From Streptomyces sp. T12 (GTDB taxonomy: Bacteria; Actinomycetota; Actinomycetes; Streptomycetales; Streptomycetaceae), in assembly GCF_028736035.1 (NCBI RefSeq), contig NZ_CP117866.1, positions 8,473,001 to 8,537,000 of the forward strand: 64,000 nucleotides of DNA, read 5' to 3'. The translations under genes and the position numbers were made by a program. The stretch's first letter is position 1, and each line of letters begins with the position of its first letter. Positions 45,446-54,701 of the stretch are shown here, in pieces. The notes under the pieces were generated by a model. The model made no database searches. It was not told where the DNA came from and saw only the letters and a program-made list of their open reading frames with translations.

Positions 45446-46725
45446 GCCCGGTCGATCGACTCCAGGGGCACGGCGAACAGCATTCCGCCCGACTGGGACC
45501 AGACCTCGCCGGTCGCCTCCCAGTACGACAGGGGTCCGGCCTGGACGCCCCAGCAGCGGGGGGCCTCCTCGGAGCCGCAGCGGGTCGCCTCGGCGCCGTC
45601 GGTGTCCTGGCGCCAGATACTGCCGTGCCGGTCCGTGGCGCCCGGGGCTCGGCCCAGGTACCAGTCGGAGCGGTCCGTCCCGGTCGGCCGGTGCGAGAGC
45701 AGGCCCCTGATGCCGGACGCCTCCGTCTCGTACGCCTCGACCGCGTGCGCGGAGCCGGTGGCGTCGGTGGCCAGCAGGCCGGGGCGGGTCGGGTCCGTGC
45801 TGAAGTCGTAGCGCCACAGCCGGGCGTGCCGGTCGCTGTCGGCCGCGGTCCGTTCGCCCGCCACCAGGCTGTCGGGTGCCGTGCTGCGGTCGAGGGAGAT
45901 GGCGCCGAGACGGGGAGCGGCGCTCCCGCCGGTCAGACGGTACGAGCCGACGGCCGGCAGGACGAAGCGCTGGCCGTGCGCCGACCAGCCGCCCCCGACG
46001 CGGCCCACCGCGGCGCTGTCGACGGTGGTGCGCTGGACGCGGTTCATGTCGTAGACGTACAGGCCGTCGGCGGTGGTGACCAGCAGCTTGTCCTGATACC
46101 AGACCATGCCGGAGAGGCGGGAGGTCAGAGCGCGGTAGTCGCGTCCGCCGTCCACCGGGACGACGAGGAGGGCCGAGGCGTACCTGAGGCGGGCCAGGTC
46201 GCCCGCGTCGACGAAGGCGACCCGGGCGAGGCCCCGGTCGGCGGTGCCCTGGCTCCAGCCGGCCAGCAGCACCCGGTTGTCGTTCCACCAGCCGTCGTCG
46301 TCGGCGTCCCCCGAGGTGGTGAGCGCCCCCGCCCGCCAGGTCCGGGTCTCGGCGGCGTCCCAGCAGTACGCGCGCGTGGCGGCCGGTGCGATCGGCAGCG
46401 CCGCGCGTTCGGTGGCCGTACAGCCGGCCGCGCCGCGCAGGCTGCGGTCGGCGCTCTCCAGGACGGCACGGACACCGACCGGCTTGCCCATCCCGGAGGC
46501 GAGTTCGTCGAGCGTGGCCTGCGGGACCAGCTGCTCGTGGAGGCTGAGGGCGCCGGTGTCGGCGGCCCTGGTGAGAGGCTCCAGTGCCCCGGGGTTGTCG
46601 CCGACCGTGGCCTGCGAGGCGCTGATCATCGTGGCGGCCGCGGTGAGCGCGAGGGCGGTTCCGGCCAGGAACGCGCGCACGGCGCGGCCCTGCTTGCGTC
46701 GACGGTGTCTGCCGCGGTGCTTCAT
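45436..46725 (-). CDS. Secreted protein of unknown function
   Basis: A 429-aa exported protein: an Arg/His-rich N-terminus, a hydrophobic segment (~17-38), and cleavage near ISASQA. The mature part has repeated strand-like blocks (TADGLYVYDMNRVQRTTVDS; RHARLWRYDFSTDPTRPGLL; GSIWRQDTDGAEATRCGSEE), suggesting a beta-propeller. Paired cysteines (GCTATE/AYCWD; ATRCG/PRCWG) could form disulphides. The ATG at 46725 is chosen for GGGAGG just upstream and the signal peptide. No family is recognised. Confidence 0.75.
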   Translation of the reverse strand: MKHRGRHRRRKQGRAVRAFLAGTALALTAAATMISASQATVGDNPGALEPLTRAADTGALSLHEQLVPQATLDELASGMGKPVGVRAVLESADRSLRGAAGCTATERAALPIAPAATRAYCWDAAETRTWRAGALTTSGDADDDGWWNDNRVLLAGWSQGTADRGLARVAFVDAGDLARLRYASALLVVPVDGGRDYRALTSRLSGMVWYQDKLLVTTADGLYVYDMNRVQRTTVDSAAVGRVGGGWSAHGQRFVLPAVGSYRLTGGSAAPRLGAISLDRSTAPDSLVAGERTAADSDRHARLWRYDFSTDPTRPGLLATDATGSAHAVEAYETEASGIRGLLSHRPTGTDRSDWYLGRAPGATDRHGSIWRQDTDGAEATRCGSEEAPRCWGVQAGPLSYWEATGEVWSQSGGMLFAVPLESIDRALG

Positions 46726-46880
46726 CAAACCTCCCGAGGCGAGCCAACTGCCGCTATTGGTCTGCATGTTGACCAAAAGAGCAGGTGGGGTGGCTCGTAG
46801 AGGGATGCTACGGCAGTGAGGCACGCTTGCGGACGAAGACCCTGCAAATATGCGGAAGATGCCACTCGGGCAGGGCGGAC

Positions 46881-48170
46881 TCAGGGCAGATCGGCCGAGA
46901 TCCGCCCCCGCACCACCGCCGGTGCCGTCGAGTGCGGCAGCAGATCGCGCGGGTCGTCCGGCAGCAGCACCTCGATCTCCGCGTCCTCGCGGAAGCGGTA
47001 CGGCCGATGCTCCAGGAACCCCCCGAGATAGCGCCGTACCCGCGACATCTCGGCGCGCACCGTCACCGTACGGCCCGCGTCGCCGAACATGTCCTCGGCC
47101 AGCCCCGCCGCGCTGCGGCCGGTGCGGTGCAGGGCCAGCAGATACAGCAACTCGGCGTGCCGGGGGCTCAGTTCATGGCTCCAGGAGCCCGCGCTGCCGG
47201 AGACCGTCACCGACCAGCGGCGCGCCTGCGTCAGGTCCAGGGCGATCCGCGTCGCCCCGGGCGGCATCGGCTCGTCGGCGGCCCGCAGCAGCCAGCCGCC
47301 GGCCAGCGGCTCCACCGAACACAGGCCGAGCGGCGGCAGCCACCGTCGGCCCGGCGACAGGGACTTGGGCAGCGCCATCCGGCGCGCGTACGGCATCCCG
47401 GTCACCGCGGCGGTCCAGCCGTCCCGGTCCACCACCAGGGCCCGCCCGGCCAGCCGGGCCAGCACCGGCGCCGCCACCGCGCGCAGCCGCTCCAGCGAGG
47501 TCAGATGCACCTCGCGCAGCCGGGCCTCGGCGAGCTTGGCCACCGAGTCGACCCAGGCGAGCGTGGCCGGGTGCATGGTCTCCAGCGGTCCGCTGACGTC
47601 CACCACGCCGATCAGCCGGCCGTCCCGCGGATCCGTGATCGGGGCGCCGGTGCAGGTCCAGGAGGTCTGCGAGCGCTGGAAGTGCTCGGAGGCGAAGACC
47701 TGCACGGGCCGACGCACCACCGCCGGAGTGCCCACCCCGTTGGTGCCGACGACGCTCTCGCGCCAGTCGGCGCCGAGTTCGAAGCCGAGGCCGTCGGCCT
47801 TGCGCAGCACGGAGGAGTTGCCCTCCCGCCACAGCACCCGGCCCTCGTCGTCAGCGACGACCATGATGTGGTGGGCGATGTCCGCGACCGACAGCAGGCC
47901 CTCGCGCAACACCGGCAGGACATGCCTGAGCACGGTGGTCTCCCGGCGCCGCTGCACCTCCTCGCGGGACAGCAGACCGGACCGGAAGTCGTGGTCGGGA
48001 TCGACACCGCTGCGCAGCATGCGTGACCAGGACTGCTCGATCACCGGGCGCGGCGCGACGGCCGCGCGCCGGCCGGAGAGCGTGGCGGAGCGGACGTCGC
48101 TGAGTACGCGCGCCGCCCGCGCCGAGTCCACGGCGGCGAGCTGCGTCACGTCCGTCGGCGAGAGCGCCAC
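46881..48170 (-). CDS. GAF-domain transcriptional regulator
   Basis: A 429-aa regulator related to the sensor part of AcoR-type activators. It has an N-terminal helical region (RPVIEQSWSRMLRSGVDPDH), a GAF domain with VVADDEGRVLWREGNSSVLR and VVGTNGVGTPAVVRRPVQVF, then a C-terminal winged-helix part (ELSPRHAELLYLLALHRTGR...). There is no sigma-54 AAA domain. The GTG at 48170 follows GGGAGGGACCC; the longer frame runs into the MITE. The target genes are not evident; related proteins often control alcohol or aldehyde oxidation. Confidence 0.8.
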   Translation of the reverse strand: MALSPTDVTQLAAVDSARAARVLSDVRSATLSGRRAAVAPRPVIEQSWSRMLRSGVDPDHDFRSGLLSREEVQRRRETTVLRHVLPVLREGLLSVADIAHHIMVVADDEGRVLWREGNSSVLRKADGLGFELGADWRESVVGTNGVGTPAVVRRPVQVFASEHFQRSQTSWTCTGAPITDPRDGRLIGVVDVSGPLETMHPATLAWVDSVAKLAEARLREVHLTSLERLRAVAAPVLARLAGRALVVDRDGWTAAVTGMPYARRMALPKSLSPGRRWLPPLGLCSVEPLAGGWLLRAADEPMPPGATRIALDLTQARRWSVTVSGSAGSWSHELSPRHAELLYLLALHRTGRSAAGLAEDMFGDAGRTVTVRAEMSRVRRYLGGFLEHRPYRFREDAEIEVLLPDDPRDLLPHSTAPAVVRGRISADLP

Positions 48171-48497
48171 GGGTCCCTCCCGGTTCGACTCGTACAGACC
48201 CTGTGTCTCATAGTGCCGTCCGTCGCTCCCGGAGGGACCCACTCCGCCCTCAGATGCCAACAAGTTGCAACCCCTTGCAACCCTGGTGGACTGCTCTGAC
48301 CTGATTGAAACTTGTGCAACGCCGTCCCGAGCGGCGTTCGCGGCCTCGAACGGGCCATGGCGGGGGTGGTGCCGTGTCGGCGCAGCACCACCCCCTGCCT
48401 CCGGCGGTTGGGCCGCTTGCGCGACGGGGGGTGCCGATTGATGTTTCGTCGGCGACTGCGGGCCGGTTGTGGCTGGTCGCGCAGTTCCCCGCGCCCT
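48171..48497. other. Intergenic region with promoter repeats and dispersed-repeat sequence
   Basis: No gene seen. The left part holds the 10-bp tandem repeat. The right part (about 48440-48497) carries TGGTCGCGCAGTTCCCCGCG, a common Streptomyces intergenic sequence type related to the fragment at 22822-22924. Confidence 0.4.
48265..48284. repeat. 10-bp tandem repeat upstream of the GAF regulator
   Basis: TTGCAACCCC is followed directly by TTGCAACCCT, about 95 bp before the regulator start. One-helical-turn spacing suits a side-by-side binding site for an activator or for autoregulation. Confidence 0.45.
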
Positions 48498-48701
48498 TAG
48501 GCCCTGTCGTCGAATTCCCGCCTGCTGCGCGGCGTCTGGCACGCACTCCCCCAGAGGGGGGACCCCAGCCGTGTTGCCGAAACGCCCACGTGGCTCCTCG
48601 CCCACGCGAACCGAGCTTCGCCCGGCTCGCGTGGGGGCACCCCCATGACGCCGCGCAGCCCGCCCTCCGGGCGGACGACGGGAATTTGACGACAGGGCCT
48701 A
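48498..48701. mobile_element. MITE-like element with 23-bp terminal inverted repeats
   Basis: A 204-bp non-coding unit is bounded by inverted repeats TAGGCCCTGTCGTCGAATTCCCG (48498-48520, with one mismatch to the right end at 48679-48701). Inside, GCTGCGCGGCGTC (48524-48536) pairs with GACGCCGCGCAGC near 48648-48660, and shorter hairpins occur (around 48550 and 48600-48635). It encodes nothing and lies between two genes ending or starting nearby. It looks like a non-autonomous transposon moved by an IS elsewhere. Confidence 0.7.
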
Positions 48702-48724
48702 GGTCGGCCGGTGTGCTGGACGTG

Positions 48725-50359
48725 TCAGGGCACTGGGCGGGCCCGGTCCACGATCGACGCCAGGTCCAGGCTGTGGGGCAGGGTGCCGAAGGCCGCGCCC
48801 CCGTCGCCTCCCAATCGTGAGGCGCAGAACGCGTCCGCGACCTCCGGGGGCGCGAACCGGACGAGCAGCGACCCCTGCAGCACCAGCGCGAGCCGCTCCG
48901 TCAGGCGCCGGGCCCGGGCCTCGATGCCCTCCAGGTCGGCGAGTTCGGTCAGCAGGCCCTTGATCGCTCCGTCCAGTCGGTGGTCGGCGCCGCGGGCCTT
49001 GCCGACCTCCTGGAGATAGGCGTTGAGTGCCAGGGGCTCCCGCTGCAACACCCGCAGCACGTCCAGCGCCTGGACGTTGCCCGCGCCCTCCCAGATCGAG
49101 TTCAGCGGCGACTCGCGCACCAGCCGGGGCATCCCGGACTCCTCGACGTACCCGTTGCCGCCCAGGCACTCGGCCGCCTCCACCGTCAGCGGCGCACACC
49201 GCTTGGTCACCCAGTACTTGGCGGCCGGCACCGCGATCCGCAGCAGTGCCCGCTCCTGCTCGCCGGCGTCGTCGTAGGCGGCCGCGAGCCGCAGCGCGAG
49301 AGTGGTCGCCGCCTCGGACTCGACGGCCAGGTCGGCCAGTACGTTGCGCATGAGCGGCTTGTCGACGAGCTTCCCGCCGAACGCCTCGCGGTGGTCACAG
49401 TGGTGGATCGCCTGCGCGACCGCCTGCCGCATCAGCCCCGCGGAGCCCAGTACGCAGTCGAGCCGGGTCGCCGCCACCATCTCGATGATGGTGCGCACCC
49501 CGCGCCCCTCGTCACCGACCCGTCGTGCCCACGTCCCGTCGAACTCGACCTCGCAGGAGGCGTTCGAGCGGTTGCCCAGCTTGTCCTTGAGCCGCTGGAT
49601 CAGGAACACGTTGTGGCTGCCGTCCTCCAGCACCCGCGGCACGAGGAAACAGGAGAGCCCGCCCGGAGCCTGCGCCAGCACGAGGAACCCGTCCGACATG
49701 GGTGCCGAGCAGAACCACTTGTGCCCGGTCAGCTCGTACGACTCGCCGTCGGGGAGCGGGCGCGCGGCCGTCGCGTTGGCGCGTACGTCGCTGCCGCCCT
49801 GCTTCTCCGTCATGCCCATCCCGAACAGGGCCCCGGCCTTGAGCCGGGCGGGCCGCAGCTCGAGGTCGTAGATCATGGACGTCAGCCGCGGCTCCCACTC
49901 GGCGGCGAGGTCCGGTTCCGTGCGCAGGGCGGGTACCGCCGCGTGGGTCATGGACAGCGGGCAGCTGTTGCCGGCCTCGACCTGCGTCCACATGAGGAAG
50001 GCCGCGGCCCGCCGCACATGCCCGCCCGGCCGGACCCAGGCCGCGGTCAGCCCCGCCGCGACGCCCTTGCCGAGCAGCCGGTGCCAGGACGGATGGAACT
50101 CGACCTCGTCGATGCGGTGGCCGTAGCGGTCGTGCGTGCGCAGCCGCGGCGGATTCGCGTTCGCCAGCGCCCCCCACTCCTGCACCTGGGCCGATCCGCA
50201 GGTCCGCCCGAGCGCCGCCAGCTCGCTTCGGACCTCGTCCAGCAGCTCCGGGGCGAGGTGACGTTCGACGGCTGCGGTCAGGGCCCGGTCGGCGGTGTAG
50301 ACGTCGTATCCGACCAGGGGCGGGGGCTGGTTGGTCACGGTGTGCGTGCTGCCTGCCAT
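48725..50359 (-). CDS. AidB-like acyl-CoA dehydrogenase family protein
   Basis: A 544-aa flavoprotein of the AidB/isovaleryl-CoA dehydrogenase-like class. An AidB-type N-terminal extension (~1-180) precedes GMGMTEKQGGSDVRANATAA, HKWFCSAPMSDGFLVLAQ and LGNRSNASCEVEFDGTWARR, then the helical FAD domain ending GGNGYVEESGMPRLVRES and IWEGAGNVQALDVLR. AidB proteins bind DNA and respond to alkylation; the actual substrate is uncertain. The stop lies 24 bp from the MITE-like element. Confidence 0.9.
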   Translation of the reverse strand: MAGSTHTVTNQPPPLVGYDVYTADRALTAAVERHLAPELLDEVRSELAALGRTCGSAQVQEWGALANANPPRLRTHDRYGHRIDEVEFHPSWHRLLGKGVAAGLTAAWVRPGGHVRRAAAFLMWTQVEAGNSCPLSMTHAAVPALRTEPDLAAEWEPRLTSMIYDLELRPARLKAGALFGMGMTEKQGGSDVRANATAARPLPDGESYELTGHKWFCSAPMSDGFLVLAQAPGGLSCFLVPRVLEDGSHNVFLIQRLKDKLGNRSNASCEVEFDGTWARRVGDEGRGVRTIIEMVAATRLDCVLGSAGLMRQAVAQAIHHCDHREAFGGKLVDKPLMRNVLADLAVESEAATTLALRLAAAYDDAGEQERALLRIAVPAAKYWVTKRCAPLTVEAAECLGGNGYVEESGMPRLVRESPLNSIWEGAGNVQALDVLRVLQREPLALNAYLQEVGKARGADHRLDGAIKGLLTELADLEGIEARARRLTERLALVLQGSLLVRFAPPEVADAFCASRLGGDGGAAFGTLPHSLDLASIVDRARPVP

Positions 50360-50495
50360 ACCTGTGAACCTATCCCTCCGCGGGGCGCCGGTCTCCAGCC
50401 TGACACGGCACCGGCGTGGGGGAGCGGGCAGGTCGCGAGGGTGCGCACCCGGCGCCGCGATGAGTGCGCCCCCGTACGGCGGATACCTTTAGGTC

Positions 50496-51656
50496 GTGCA
50501 GCCAGCAAGTGAATCCCCCCAGCGGACCTCCGGTCGTCTCCACCGGGCGCGTGTCCTCTACCGGAACGTCTCCAAGCGCAGGACCGCCTGGCTGCTGATC
50601 AAGGACACCGTCAACTCCTGCATCGAGTACCGCATCCTGGGCCTCGCCGCCGAGGCCGCGTTCTTCACGCTGCTGTCCGTGCCGCCGCTGCTGCTCAGCA
50701 TGATCGGCCTCCTCGGCTACGTCGACGACTGGACCGGCACCGACACCATCAGCAGCCTGGAGACCAACCTCATCGAGGCCTCGCGCACCGTCCTGTCCGA
50801 CAAGGGCGTGCGCCAGATCGCCCAGCCGATCCTGGACGACGTGATGCACGGCGGCCGCCCCGACGTCATCTCCGTCGGCTTCCTGTTCGCCCTGTGGTCG
50901 GGGTCGCGCGCGGTGAACGTCTTCATAGACACCATCACCGTGATGTACGGCCTCGACGGCGTCCGGGGGATCGTCAAGACCCGGCTGGTGGCGTTCCTGC
51001 TGTTCATCGCCGCCCTGCTGATCGGCTCGGTGGCGCTGCCGCTGATGGTGGCCGGGCCGGACGCGGTCGTACGGATCGTGCCCTGGTCGGAGACCCTGGT
51101 GCAGGTCCTGTACTGGCCCGTCGTGATCGTCCTGTCGATCGCGTTCCTGACCACGCTCTACCACGTGTCCGTGCCGGTCCGCTCCCCCTGGATCGAGGAC
51201 GTGCCCGGCGCGCTGGTCGCCCTCGGCATGTGGGTGCTGGGCAGCTTCCTGCTGCGCATCTACCTGACGAACACGATCGAGGGCGCGTCGATCTACGGCT
51301 CCCTCGCCGCCGCCGTCGCCGTGATGCTGTGGATCGGTGTGTCCGCGTTCGCCGTGCTCGTCGGGGCCGCGGTCAACGCCGCGATCGACCGGGTCTGGCC
51401 GGCCGCCGCGACGGCCGCGGCCCGCGCCGCCAACGAGCGGTTGCGCGAGGCCCAGGTCGCCGAGTACGTCGCCCGCCACGCCGCCGGCCGCGAGCCCGGG
51501 CTCGACGACCCCGACGACCCCGACATGCCGTCGGAGTTCCCCGAGCGGTGGTCCCGCTTCCTGCCGCCGGAGGACGTGTCGTCGCGGCTGCGGACCCATG
51601 TGAAGAGCACGCACACGCATCCCCCGCACAAGCCGGAGGACCACGGCAGGGACTGA
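50496..51656 (+). CDS. YihY/BrkB-family inner-membrane protein
   Basis: A 386-aa protein with six predicted helices (for example FFTLLSVPPLLLSMIGLLGY and AVAVMLWIGVSAFAVLVGAA) and the family segment LWSGSRAVNVFIDTITVMYG. A cytosolic, His/Pro-rich tail (~330-386) is typical of actinobacterial members. The function of the family (once named RNase BN) is unsettled. GTG start, divergent from the AidB-like gene over 136 bp. Confidence 0.88.
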   Translation: MQPASESPQRTSGRLHRARVLYRNVSKRRTAWLLIKDTVNSCIEYRILGLAAEAAFFTLLSVPPLLLSMIGLLGYVDDWTGTDTISSLETNLIEASRTVLSDKGVRQIAQPILDDVMHGGRPDVISVGFLFALWSGSRAVNVFIDTITVMYGLDGVRGIVKTRLVAFLLFIAALLIGSVALPLMVAGPDAVVRIVPWSETLVQVLYWPVVIVLSIAFLTTLYHVSVPVRSPWIEDVPGALVALGMWVLGSFLLRIYLTNTIEGASIYGSLAAAVAVMLWIGVSAFAVLVGAAVNAAIDRVWPAAATAAARAANERLREAQVAEYVARHAAGREPGLDDPDDPDMPSEFPERWSRFLPPEDVSSRLRTHVKSTHTHPPHKPEDHGRD

Positions 51657-51680
51657 GAGGGCCGACGGCCGGTGGGGCCC

Positions 51681-52080
51681 TGACGGCCGGGGACCCTGGC
51701 GTTCGGCACTGCCCGACTCCGCCGTCGGGGCAGGCGCCGTCGCGCGCGAGCGCAGTCGGGCGGGTGCACTCGCGGTGGAGTGCCGTGGTGTCAGCGGTGG
51801 GTGGCGTGGTCCGCGGGCCGTCGGGCTCGGTCGACGCCGGGCGGTAGCGGCCGACGGTTCACGCCTTCCACGTCCCGGCCGCGACGGCTGGGGGCCTGGC
51901 GTTCGGTAGTGCCCGATTCCGGCGTTGGGGCCGGGTGCCGTCGCGTGTGGGGGCCGTCGGGCGGGTGCACTCGTGGTGGAGTGCCGTGGTGTCAGCGGTG
52001 GGTGGCGTGGTCCGCGGGCCGTCGGGCTCGGTCGGTGCCGGGCGGCAGGGGCCGACGGTTCACGCCTTCCACACCCCCGC
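51681..52080. repeat. 200-bp tandem duplication reaching the 3' end of the NmrA-like gene
   Basis: Two copies, 51681-51880 and about 51881-52080, align with a period of 200-201 bp and only scattered changes; for example TGTCAGCGGTGGGTGGCGTG is identical in both. The right copy contains the last codons and stop of the NmrA-like gene, and the left copy contains the same end (TTCACGCCTTCCA) as a pseudo-3' end. The 400-bp interval holds no other gene. Confidence 0.85.
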
Positions 52081-52911
52081 CGCCGCGGCCTCCCTCGCGA
52101 AGTCCCCGAAGTCCCGTGGCTCCCGGCCCAGCACCGCGCGGACGTCGTCCGTGACGTGGGCGTTGCGGCCGTCCATGAGGGCTTCGAAGACCTCCGTCAA
52201 GAGGTCCACCTCCTCGGGTGGGACGCCGAAGCCGGTCAGCGCCTCGCCGTAGGCAGGCACCGGGACCGGTGTGTACATGATCGTGCTGCCCGTCGCCTCG
52301 GAGATCTCCGCGACCGCCGCATGCCAGGACAGCAGCCGCGGCCCGGTCAGCTCCAGCGTCCGGCCCACATGGCGATCCCCGGCCGTCAGCACGGCCACCA
52401 CGACGTCCGCGATGTCCCGCACGTCGACGAACGGCTCCTCCACCTCACCCGCGGGAAACACCAGCTCCCCGTGGACCATCCCCTCCACCAGCGGCCCCTC
52501 GCTGAAGTTCTGCGAGAACCACGCCGCCCGTACGATCGTCCAGTCCGCGCCGGACGACTTCAGCGCCTCCTCGGCCGGCAGCGCCTGGTCCTCGCCGCGG
52601 GCCGACAGCAGCACCAGCCGCCGTACGCCGAGCCCCACCGCCTCCCGGGCCAGCGCGCCGATGTCCTCGGCCGCCGCCGGGGAGCCGATGTCGGACGGGT
52701 ACATCAGATACGCCGCGTCCGCGTCGCGCAGGGTCCGCGCCCACGTCGTCGGGTCCTCCCAGTCGAAGCCCTGCGCCCGGGACGCCGCCCGCACCGTGAG
52801 CCCCGCCCCGCGCGCCGCCCCCGCCACCCGGCTCCCCGTACGACCCGAGGCCCCGGTCACCACTACCGTCATCCGCTGCGTGTTCGCCGTCTCGGCTGCG
52901 TTGTCCGTCAT
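52060..52911 (-). CDS. NmrA-like NAD(P)-binding protein
   Basis: A 283-aa atypical short-chain dehydrogenase/NmrA-type protein. Its Rossmann start is TVVVTGASGRTGSRVAGAAR (TGxxGxxG), with LGVRRLVLLSARG and a later FVDVRDIADVVVAVLT, as in NAD(P)H-binding quinone reductases and redox sensors. The ATG at 52911 has GGAGG close by; M14 (MTVVVTG) is an alternative. It is divergent from an AraC regulator that probably controls it. Its 3' end has been tandemly duplicated. Confidence 0.88.
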   Translation of the reverse strand: MTDNAAETANTQRMTVVVTGASGRTGSRVAGAARGAGLTVRAASRAQGFDWEDPTTWARTLRDADAAYLMYPSDIGSPAAAEDIGALAREAVGLGVRRLVLLSARGEDQALPAEEALKSSGADWTIVRAAWFSQNFSEGPLVEGMVHGELVFPAGEVEEPFVDVRDIADVVVAVLTAGDRHVGRTLELTGPRLLSWHAAVAEISEATGSTIMYTPVPVPAYGEALTGFGVPPEEVDLLTEVFEALMDGRNAHVTDDVRAVLGREPRDFGDFAREAAAAGVWKA

Positions 52912-52991
52912 GCCTCCAGTCAACGGTCGCGCGCCCCAACAGCCCATCGCTGAACGGCTCATTCCCATACGCGGACGTCTACGCTGACGAC

Positions 52992-53966
52992 ATGGACGCC
53001 CTTGCCGGCCTGTTGGAGGGCCCACGCGCGCGTGGCGCCTTCATGATCCGCGCCTGTTTCGAGCCGCCGTGGTCCATCCGCGTCGAGGACCGCGCCCCGC
53101 TCACCGTCATGGTCATGGTCCGCGGCGACGCCTGGGTGATCCCGGACCGGGGCGAGCGAAGCGAGATGGGGGTCCCCCCGGCCGAAGGCTGGGGGAGGAT
53201 CCGGCTGCGCCCCGGCGACCTCGCCATCGCCCGCGGCCCCGACCCCTACACCTGCGCCGACGACCCCACCACCGAGCCCCAGGCCCTGATCCTGCCGGGC
53301 GCCGAGTGCCGCTACCCCGACGGCCGCTCCCTCAACGGCTCGATGGACCTGGGCGTGCGCACCTGGGGCGACCGGCTCGACGGCTCGGCCGTGATGCTGA
53401 TCGGCACGTATCTGTGGCAGGGCGAGATCAGCGGGCGGCTGCTGAACGCGTTGCCTCCGCTGCTGTCCCTCACGGCCGATGTGTGGGACTGCCCCCTCAC
53501 GCCGTACCTCATGGAGGAGATCGTCCGCGACGAACCCGGGCAGGAGGTCGTCCTGGACCGGCTGCTCGACCTGCTGGTCATCGCCGCGCTCAGGGCCTGG
53601 TTCTCCCGTCCGGAGGCGGAGGCCCCGGCCTGGTACCGGGCCATGGCGGACCCGGTCGTCGGCCGTGTGCTGCGACTCGTCCAGGACGACCCGGCCCACC
53701 CCTGGACGGTGGCCTCGCTGGCCGCCAAGGCGGGGGTGTCCCGGGCCGCGCTGGGCCGCCGCTTCACGGAACTGGTGGGGGAGCCGCCGATGACGTACCT
53801 CACGGGGTGGCGGCTCGCGCTGGCGGCGGATGCGCTGCGCGACACCGACGACACGCTGGATGCCCTGGCCCGACAGGTCGGCTATGGCAGTGCGTTTGCG
53901 TTGTCCAGCGCGTTCAAGCGGGTGTATGGGGTGAGCCCGCAGGAGCATCGGGCGCGGGTGGTGTGA
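52992..53966 (+). CDS. AraC-family regulator with in-frame repeat insertion
   Basis: A 324-aa regulator: an N-terminal cupin (about 10-190; RLRPGDLAIARGPDPYTC) and two C-terminal AraC helix-turn-helix motifs (VASLAAKAGVSRAALGRRF; LDALARQVGYGSAFALSSAF). It is divergent from the NmrA-like gene over 80 bp, the usual arrangement for a ligand-responsive regulator of a detoxifying reductase. Residues 53-69 (RGERSEMGVPPAEGWGR) are encoded by a hairpin-forming dispersed repeat inserted in frame into a cupin loop. Whether this impairs the sensor is unknown. Confidence 0.88.
   Translation: MDALAGLLEGPRARGAFMIRACFEPPWSIRVEDRAPLTVMVMVRGDAWVIPDRGERSEMGVPPAEGWGRIRLRPGDLAIARGPDPYTCADDPTTEPQALILPGAECRYPDGRSLNGSMDLGVRTWGDRLDGSAVMLIGTYLWQGEISGRLLNALPPLLSLTADVWDCPLTPYLMEEIVRDEPGQEVVLDRLLDLLVIAALRAWFSRPEAEAPAWYRAMADPVVGRVLRLVQDDPAHPWTVASLAAKAGVSRAALGRRFTELVGEPPMTYLTGWRLALAADALRDTDDTLDALARQVGYGSAFALSSAFKRVYGVSPQEHRARVV
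53148..53198 (+). repeat. Dispersed hairpin repeat inserted inside the AraC gene
   Basis: Fifty-one bases beginning CGGGGCGAGCGAAGCGAGAT and ending GGGGGAGG match a short repeat type familiar from Streptomyces intergenic regions. CCCCCGGCC (53175-53183) folds on GGCTGGGGG (53187-53195) around a GAA loop. The length is a multiple of three and keeps the frame open. Confidence 0.7.
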
Positions 53967-54008
53967 GGAGCGGGTTTCGCCGCCCGGGCGCGTCGTAGGC
54001 TGGCGCAT

Positions 54009-54701
54009 GTGTATGAGGAGAGGGCGTCTCGGCTCTCAGGTGCCGTCGTCTGGACGAACACTCCGTCCGGCACCGGCGTCGGGCCCGTCCTGCCCGACGG
54101 GTGCATGGATCTGCTCTGGAACGAGGGGCGGCTGCTCGTCGCGGGGCCCGACACGCGTGCGTACGTCACCGAAGGCGCGCCCAGTACCTGGCTCGGCGTC
54201 CGCTTCTACCCCGGCACCGCGCCCGGCCTCCTCGGCGTGCCGGCGCATGAGCTGCGTGACCGGCGCGTCGACCTCGCGGATCTGTGGCCGGCCTCGGAGG
54301 TACGGCGGCTGGGTGGTCGTATCGGGGCCGCGGCCGACCCCGTGACCGCGCTCGAAGACGTGGCGCTGGAGCGGGCCGCCGACGCGGAGCCGCCCGACCC
54401 GCTGCTACGAGGGGTGGTGACCGCCCTCGACGCGGGCCGCCCCGTCGCCGCCACCGCCGACGAACTCGGCCTCGGCTCCCGGCAGTTGCACCGCCGCTGC
54501 CTGACCGCCTTCGGCTACGGCCCCAAGACGCTGGCCCGGATCCTACGGCTGCAACGGGCCCTCGCCCTGGCGCGGGGCGGCGTGACCTTCGCGGACACGG
54601 CCGTGCGGGCCGGGTTCGCCGATCAGGCTCATCTGGCGCGGGACGTCAAGGAGTTGGCGGGCAGGCCGCTCGGTGAGCTACTCGGCCGGCGCGGCGGCTA
54701 G
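54009..54701 (+). CDS. AraC-type regulator with DUF6597-like N-terminus
   Basis: A 230-aa regulator. The N-terminal half ([40 protein letters not shown]) is typical of the DUF6597-type sensor attached to AraC DNA-binding domains. The C-terminal HTH pair is [20 protein letters not shown] and [23 protein letters not shown] start, overlapping no other gene. It converges with the VOC gene, overlapping by 24 bp. Confidence 0.85.
   Translation: MYEERASRLSGAVVWTNTPSGTGVGPVLPDGCMDLLWNEGRLLVAGPDTRAYVTEGAPSTWLGVRFYPGTAPGLLGVPAHELRDRRVDLADLWPASEVRRLGGRIGAAADPVTALEDVALERAADAEPPDPLLRGVVTALDAGRPVAATADELGLGSRQLHRRCLTAFGYGPKTLARILRLQRALALARGGVTFADTAVRAGFADQAHLARDVKELAGRPLGELLGRRGG

Noticed and set aside
48183..48200. 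GGTTCGACTCG as a possible tRNA T-arm
   Set aside because: No acceptor stem, anticodon arm or CCA-proximal pairing around it.
51657..52060. Short plus-strand frames in the 200-bp duplication
   Set aside because: They repeat the same low-complexity sequence and lack start signals; explained by the tandem duplication.
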